Assembly (NCBI RefSeq): GCF_905147045.1
Contig: NC_065916.1
Location: 5,868,468-5,932,467 of the forward strand
Length of the DNA stretch: 64,000 nucleotides
Direction: 5' to 3'
DNA from: Nymphalis io
Lineage: Eukaryota; Arthropoda; Insecta; Lepidoptera; Nymphalidae
The notes beneath the pieces were generated by a model. That model made no database searches. It saw only the letters and a list, made by a program, of their open reading frames with translations, and had not been told where the DNA came from. Below, piece after piece: positions 59,369-64,000 of the stretch (position 1 is its first letter; each line of letters begins with the position of its first letter). The position numbers were made by a program, and so were the translations under genes.

Positions 59369-60012
59369 ATTCAATCTATGGACAACCGAGATAGGATTGC
59401 AATAATAATAAAAAAGTTTGGTAAAAGGTGTGTAATGACTTTCTACTGTTTCTTTACGATTTAATTGACATTCTGGCCTGTAATCCTAACCAATATTATA
59501 AATGAATGTTTGTTTGATACGCTTCTCAACCAAACAAAAACTAAAAAAGGACTTATGGTAACCAACATGTGAGGGTCACAAGGGCGAAGTCGCGACGATT
59601 ATCTCGATCACGTATCGGTGGTTGATTCGAGTTTAATCAACACGAAAAACTAGTGAGTGAGAATCGAATGACGATTTAGTGTTCAGCAACCCTCGGGCGC
59701 GTGCAAGGTGCGCTGATGCGCTCTTAAGTTTTTTGCGACGGGTTACGTTATCAGCTGTTTCTACCTGGCGCCGGGCGGGTAGAGCGGCCGCTCCTTCGTT
59801 TGTAGCTTTTATTGCGTTAAATGACGTTTTCTAATTACTCAGCATCGAGACTATTGCCATAATTGTAAGACTCATTCCTAGACAGGGGCGGTTAATGATT
59901 CAATTATTGAAACGTTTTGTTGAATATCTTGATCGTAGGTTTATAATCTTTCATCGGGTCTCCGGTGATAACTATTATTGTTCCTTATTCAATGATCTCT
60001 TCTAATCATCAG

Positions 60013-60398
60013 ATGTCGGTGGGCCTTCAACGGCGCGTCCCCGCGCTGGACGAGGCCGGGGGCGGCGTCCCGGCCGCCTGGAAGTCCAGCGAGCCACCGT
60101 TCCCGGCGTTCGCGCCGCCCGCGGGCTCGCCGGCAGGCCCGGCTTTCGCCGCTTCCCCTGCGCCCTCGACCCCCGGTCCGGGACCCGGGTTCGCGGGGCC
60201 CTACGCGGCAGCAGGTCCCTTCGGCAGCCCGTCGGCGAGGCCGGGCTCCGGCGGCGGGTTCCCTCCGGGCCCCCAGCAGGGCCACTTCCCGGGGCCCGGG
60301 TTCGCGCCGCCGGGTTCGCCGTTCCACCCTCACCCGCCACATCCGCCGATGCCGCCGCACCCACACATGATGGCGCCGCTGCCGCCACCTGTTGACAG
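60013..60398 (+). CDS. Pro/Gly/Ala-rich exon of an unidentified gene
   Basis: A GC-rich (about 75%) segment sits between a good acceptor ('tcttctaatcatcag') and a donor (GACAG|GTTAGT), open in the frame starting ATGTCGGTGGGC, phase 2 at its end (128 codons plus two bases). It encodes SVGLQRRVPALDEAGGGVPA, then a low-complexity Pro/Ala/Gly/Phe region, a His/Pro stretch (HPHPPHPPMPPHPHMMAPLP) and PPVD. Such disordered regions are common in transcription or RNA-processing regulators, but I recognise no family. The frame stays open upstream through MISSNHQ, so it could also begin in a longer first exon driven by the GC-rich DNA at 59690-59810. Frames on the other strand are shadows of this composition. 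Confidence 0.7.
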
Positions 60399-61258
60399 GT
60401 TAGTTGGTTCGATTCTACTTTCGATTACTGATGACGACGAATGCAAGAACAGGCTTAATATTTTATAACCACCGTAATATAATTTAATAGTTAATATTTT
60501 TTTTACCTTTAAATAATATGACGGTGAAAACTACTGCTGTGCCAATTTATAAAAAGCAACCTTTTCGCCTTCTTCGTGGTGTTTTTTATTGGAATGGTTT
60601 GATTTACAAGAAGCGGAGCGGATGTTCGTCTTCGTTTCTCGATCTTAGTAACAATTAAGCGAAAGGCGATTGTTGCTTAAAGTTACAAAGATTATTTACA
60701 TGTAAATCTCACTTATAGAGATTTTTCTTCGTAAAACAATTTTTTTTCATGTTGAATATTATGAAGAACATGATTGGTACATAAAAAAATATATAATTAT
60801 AAATAATGGATTGCGTTTTTAAGTGTAAAAAAAAGTGTTTATTATATTTTTCTGACAGCTAGTCGAGCGCAAAATATTCTTTCAATGTCTCCTATGATAG
60901 TTATATAAGTTACCTGCTATTATTACATATACGTATATAAACAAGACAAACTGACGGATCAGCTTTACATAGTATATGTACATATGTCAAAGACACCACG
61001 CAAAACGAACCGAATAACGAACTCGGTTTTCAACACAAAACAATTTGGATTAATTATATAATTACGAAAATAACAATTAAAACATTCGTACTTAATGGAA
61101 TTTTCAATCTATTTTTCTTATCTAAAACAATTTTTTTTTTTTATTATTTTGACATTTTTAAAAATTATTGTTTTTTTTTTTACTTTTAATTTGAATTTGA
61201 TTAGACTGAATCTAGAAGTGCTATGTACACTTGTAATTGACATGCATATAAGATATAC

Positions 61259-61568
61259 TATAACCGTAACAGCCTGTGAATGTCCCACTGCTGGGCTAAA
61301 GGCCTCCTCTCCTCTTTTTGAGGAGAAGGTTTGGAGCTTATTCCACCACGCTGCTCCAATGCGGGTTGGTAGAATACACATGTGGCAGAACTTCAGTGAA
61401 ATTAGACACATGCAGGTTTCCTCACGATGTTTTCCTTCACCGTAAAGCACAAGATGAATTATAATCACAAATTAAGCACATGAAAATTCAGTGGTGCTTG
61501 CCCGGGTTTGAACCCACGATCATCGGTTAAGATTCACGCGTTCTTACCACTGGGCCATCTCGGCTTTA
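61259..61568 (-). repeat. SINE family A, full-length young copy
   Basis: Intact from 'gtaacagcctgtgaatgtcc' to 'accactgggccatctcggct', with the reversed B-box 'gcccgggtttgaacccacga'. A good reference copy for the family. Confidence 0.92.
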
Positions 61569-61799
61569 AGATATACTATAATTGTTTTATAAATTTTTTT
61601 TTTTTATCAATTCTTTATATGTATGTTGTAAGTGTGCTATTAGAAATAAATTAAAATTAAATTATAAAAATAATGCAGCATATGTGTAACATTAGAATAT
61701 GATGAATATTAAAAGAAATTATAATTAAAGAAAACCAATGAATATAATATAAGTATTTTTTTTTTTAATTTTAATATAATGATACATAGCAACTAAGTG

Positions 61800-61940
61800 A
61801 ATAGTATACGCGCATCAAGGGAGTAGAGAGCGGCGTTGAGGAGGGAGAGAGTTCGGTCCTCCTGGCTGGCCTAGGCCAGTCAAGGTACGGGCCTCGCGGT
61901 TGCCCCCCCCCTACCCGGGCTGCTCCTCCTCGCGTCCTAC
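61800..61940 (-). repeat. Repeat family F fragment
   Basis: GC-rich ('ggcctaggccagtcaaggta'). Reverse complement matches 24730-24855. Confidence 0.5.
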
Positions 61941-62139
61941 GTCGCGTCATTTCATTCTGGAGGGTCTCAGTGACCCAGTGGCTGTCTATGTGTTGGCATG
62001 ACGTCACAAACGAGCGTCCTGTCGTTTGCCGTCACGGTATACGACTGTGTCTTATCCGCGAGATGCGCAAATATATACTTCATATCGGAACACTTAAAAT
62101 ATATATAATTATTGTTTACAAGCTTCGCTCGCGTGTTAG

Positions 62140-62290
62140 GCGGGGAGGAGCTGGTTTAAGGTATAAAAAAGTATGTCTATATCCTTTCTCGGGATTCAAG
62201 CTTTCTTCATAGCGAATTTCATTAAAATCGGTTCAGTGGTTCGGCCGTGAAAGCGTAACAAACAGACAGGGTTACTTTCGCATTTATAAT
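62140..62290 (+). repeat. Common 'cggttcagtggttcggccgtgaa' repeat block
   Basis: The block 'gcgaatttcattaaaatcgg' ... 'gaaagcgtaacaaacagaca' ... 'tttcgcatttataatatta' also occurs, diverged, at 50595-50690 and 56960-57045. No ORF. Element type unknown. Confidence 0.6.
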
Positions 62291-62903
62291 ATTAATATAA
62301 ATTAGTATATATATATATCAACTGTTGCTGTTGAAATTTTCGTCATTCCTTTATTTAACGTACCTGATCTACTTTAGCTAAGCGTTAATGGCCTCTACAA
62401 AGATTAAATGATTAAAATTAATTAATAAGTAATCATATAATTTAGTTTTTTTTTGTCCAGAAGCCTACAAGTTTGTCCGTGGGTCGTAGTTTTGTCTATA
62501 CATGTGTATCTATGAAAACTTTTCATCTATTTCAGAGGTCGCAATATCAAAATTTGACCATAAACAAAAATGTTTGTGACATTTTTTTTTTCTACTCTTT
62601 CAAACAAAGAAATGGTTGACAAATTGAGAAGAAAAAGGACTGAAGTGTTTTATCTTTCTCTATTTATAGACATATATAAGCATCATAGCATGCTCTCATC
62701 TCAAATAACTGTTTTTCATGTCAAAAGTCTTCCACCAGTATATGTCGTCTGTAATAACATATGGAATAAACACGCGGTCGCTCACTTTGTACTGATAAGA
62801 AGGCACAAGGTCACTCGGAGAGCGATAGAGGGGGGGGGGTGAAACTGTGCTCGGAGTTTTTGACCACTGAGCCATGTCGGTACGACGAACCGGGAGATAA
62901 TTT

Positions 62904-63182
62904 GGCGAGCCGGTTGGCGTGGTTGGTAGATACTTTGCCTTTCACGCCGAAGGTTGTGGGTTCGATTCCCACCCAGGACAGACATTTGTGTGCATGAACA
63001 TGTATGTTTGTCCTGAGTCTGGGTGTAATTATCTATATAAGTAAGTATTCACAAAAGAAAAGTAGTATATGTACATAGTATATCAGTTGTCTGGTTTCCA
63101 TAGCACAAGCTCTGTACAAGCTTAATTTGGGATCAGATGGCCGTGTGTGAAAAATGTCCCAGGATATTATTATTATTATTAA
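62904..63182 (+). repeat. SINE family C, full-length copy
   Basis: Complete head, B-box 'gtgggttcgattcccaccca' and (ATT)n tail. Confidence 0.92.
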
Positions 63183-63964
63183 TTTTAAATTTGATAATTG
63201 TTAAAAGACGATTCAAAAATGCCCGTAAGAGTTCACTTGAATTAAGTGTGTTTTGATTAAACCGCGCCCGCGTACTATGGGGGGGTAGTTCTTTGGGAAT
63301 TAGTTTAAGCTTAACAAAGAAACAAATCATGAAACTCACTCTACATTTATAATATTAGTTAGAATAGTGATATTCTTTTATTTATTTTACTGCGTATACA
63401 TAGAAGTTATATATACATATATTCGGTCTTTTCGTAAATACAAGACTACTCGAATTTGAATAGCCAATGTGTTTACTAATAAAAGAGAAGTATGTTTTGT
63501 AAAGTAACTGAAATAAAATACTAAACCAATTCATGTAAAACTTATAGCAGAAGATGCAGCGCGTTTTGGAGAAGGGATTAGGGTGTAATACTATTGTGTA
63601 AGTTGAACTTCGCAACTTAATCCGCTAGATTCAGATTAATAACTTGATACGCGTGAACTTCATATTCTTGTATTAAAATTTTTTTTTTCTTAATTAAATT
63701 CAGAAAAAATAAGATCATTTTATAATAATTAATAGCTTCAATATATTTTTTTTTATATTAATTTTAGGCTGTATAAAGACGTACCGTGTCGTACTTATTT
63801 CGTAGCATGGGTTAAAAACGATAAAAATGTGTTCGATTTTATAAATCTCATTTGAGGTTTTTTTTTTTTTTAGTTTGCTACAGAACTTAAAATAAATAAT
63901 ACAAATACGAAAGTTTAAAGGCGATTTTTAAAAATAGAATACATTATATTATATTATATTATAG

Positions 63965-63996
63965 TAAGAAAAAAAATGGCGACGATGCACGACGCG
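63965..63996 (+). CDS. Possible small exon of the right-hand gene at the window edge
   Basis: An acceptor (ttatag) and a donor-like CGCG|GTAA enclose 32 bases. Joined to the 60013-60398 exon in phase 2 they read on as S-KKKNGDDARR with no stop. A competing reading is an initiator ATG at 63976 (MATMHDA). The window ends four bases after the donor, so this is unproven. Confidence 0.35.
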
Positions 63997-64000
63997 GTAA

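Larger units (their letters stand above)
44723..60012. other. About 15 kb of repeat-rich DNA, probably first intron of the right-hand gene
   Basis: Repeats are listed separately. The remaining sequence, for example 44725-45600, 46700-47450, 48360-48930, 49200-49970, 51830-52700 and 55400-56190, is AT-rich. I find no ORF, splice-supported exon or RNA gene there. Confidence 0.5.
60399..63964. other. Probable intron of the right-hand gene
   Basis: It holds SINE A (61259-61568), repeat F (61800-61940), a 'cggttcagtggttcggccgt' repeat block (62140-62290) and SINE C (62904-63182). The rest is AT-rich without a supported exon. Confidence 0.5.

Noticed and set aside
59989..60388. Two long minus-strand Arg-rich ORFs over the GC-rich exon
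   Set aside because: Shadows of the + strand Pro/Gly/Ala codons in GC-rich DNA; only the + strand frame is bounded by good splice sites.
61118..61468. ORFs containing 'EETCMCLISLKFCHMCI' or 'MRVGRIHMWQNFSEIRHMQ'
   Set aside because: Translations of SINE family A on either strand; not host proteins.
61480..61568. tRNA gene on the minus strand
   Set aside because: Head of SINE family A; same sequence in more than ten copies here.
62904..62990. tRNA gene (tRNA-like head with GGTTCGATTCC B-box)
   Set aside because: It is the head of a SINE family C copy that recurs at 50316 and 29640, continues into the SINE body, and does not fold into a clean cloverleaf by eye.

Overview
This window is eukaryotic nuclear DNA, AT-rich and dense in repeats, with small phased exons, canonical GT-AG introns and many tRNA-headed SINEs. 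The repeat vocabulary (a tRNA SINE of the 'gggacattaacaggctgttac' type, a short repeat ending 'ctcgtccgccttcctattc' plus poly-A, RTE/Jockey/gypsy fragments) points to a lepidopteran, probably a butterfly. That assignment comes from recognising repeat and protein style, not from a search.

Layout. (1) 317-12146, + strand: the last eleven exons (587 codons) of a long coiled-coil, probably centrosome/cilium-type protein, with all splice phases matching; its 5' part lies left of the window. (2) 13509-15764: a dead Ty3/gypsy-type LTR element. (3) 17313-18871, +: mitochondrial ribosomal protein L43, three exons, complete. (4) 20705-21766, -: a complete two-exon gene for a seven-finger C2H2 zinc-finger protein; the intron splits the first finger. 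(5) 22197-22418, +: a retropseudogene of the spliceosomal Sm protein SmG (SNRPG). (6) 25453-26906, +: wreckage of non-LTR retrotransposons, including an RT C-terminus fused to a C/H-rich knuckle and a PD...D nuclease-like segment. (7) 29154-43474, -: the complete 16-exon gene for mannosyl-oligosaccharide glucosidase (GCS1/MOGS, GH63), 808 codons. (8) from about 44.3 kb to the right edge, +: the start of an unidentified gene, divergently arranged to GCS1. It has a GC-rich putative promoter, a possible 9-codon first exon, a 15-kb intron, a Pro/Gly/Ala-rich exon at 60013-60398 and a possible small exon at 63965-63996.

The host genes are unrelated housekeeping or regulatory genes and form no pathway. 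GCS1 trims the first glucose from N-glycans in the ER, mRpL43 is a mitoribosome protein, and the zinc-finger protein is probably a DNA-binding regulator. Everything else is transposon-derived: about 20 copies of SINE family A, 15 of repeat family B, seven of SINE family C, several of family D, MITE-like inverted repeats and AT microsatellites. Several insertions are nested, so relative age can be read from the sequence. I saw no CRISPR array, rRNA, genuine tRNA gene or bacterial-type operon. I did not find a convincing new biological system. The items most worth a second look are the SmG retrocopy, the datable nested insertions, the PD...D-bearing retroelement relic, the possible self-priming LTR element and the unidentified divergent GC-rich gene.
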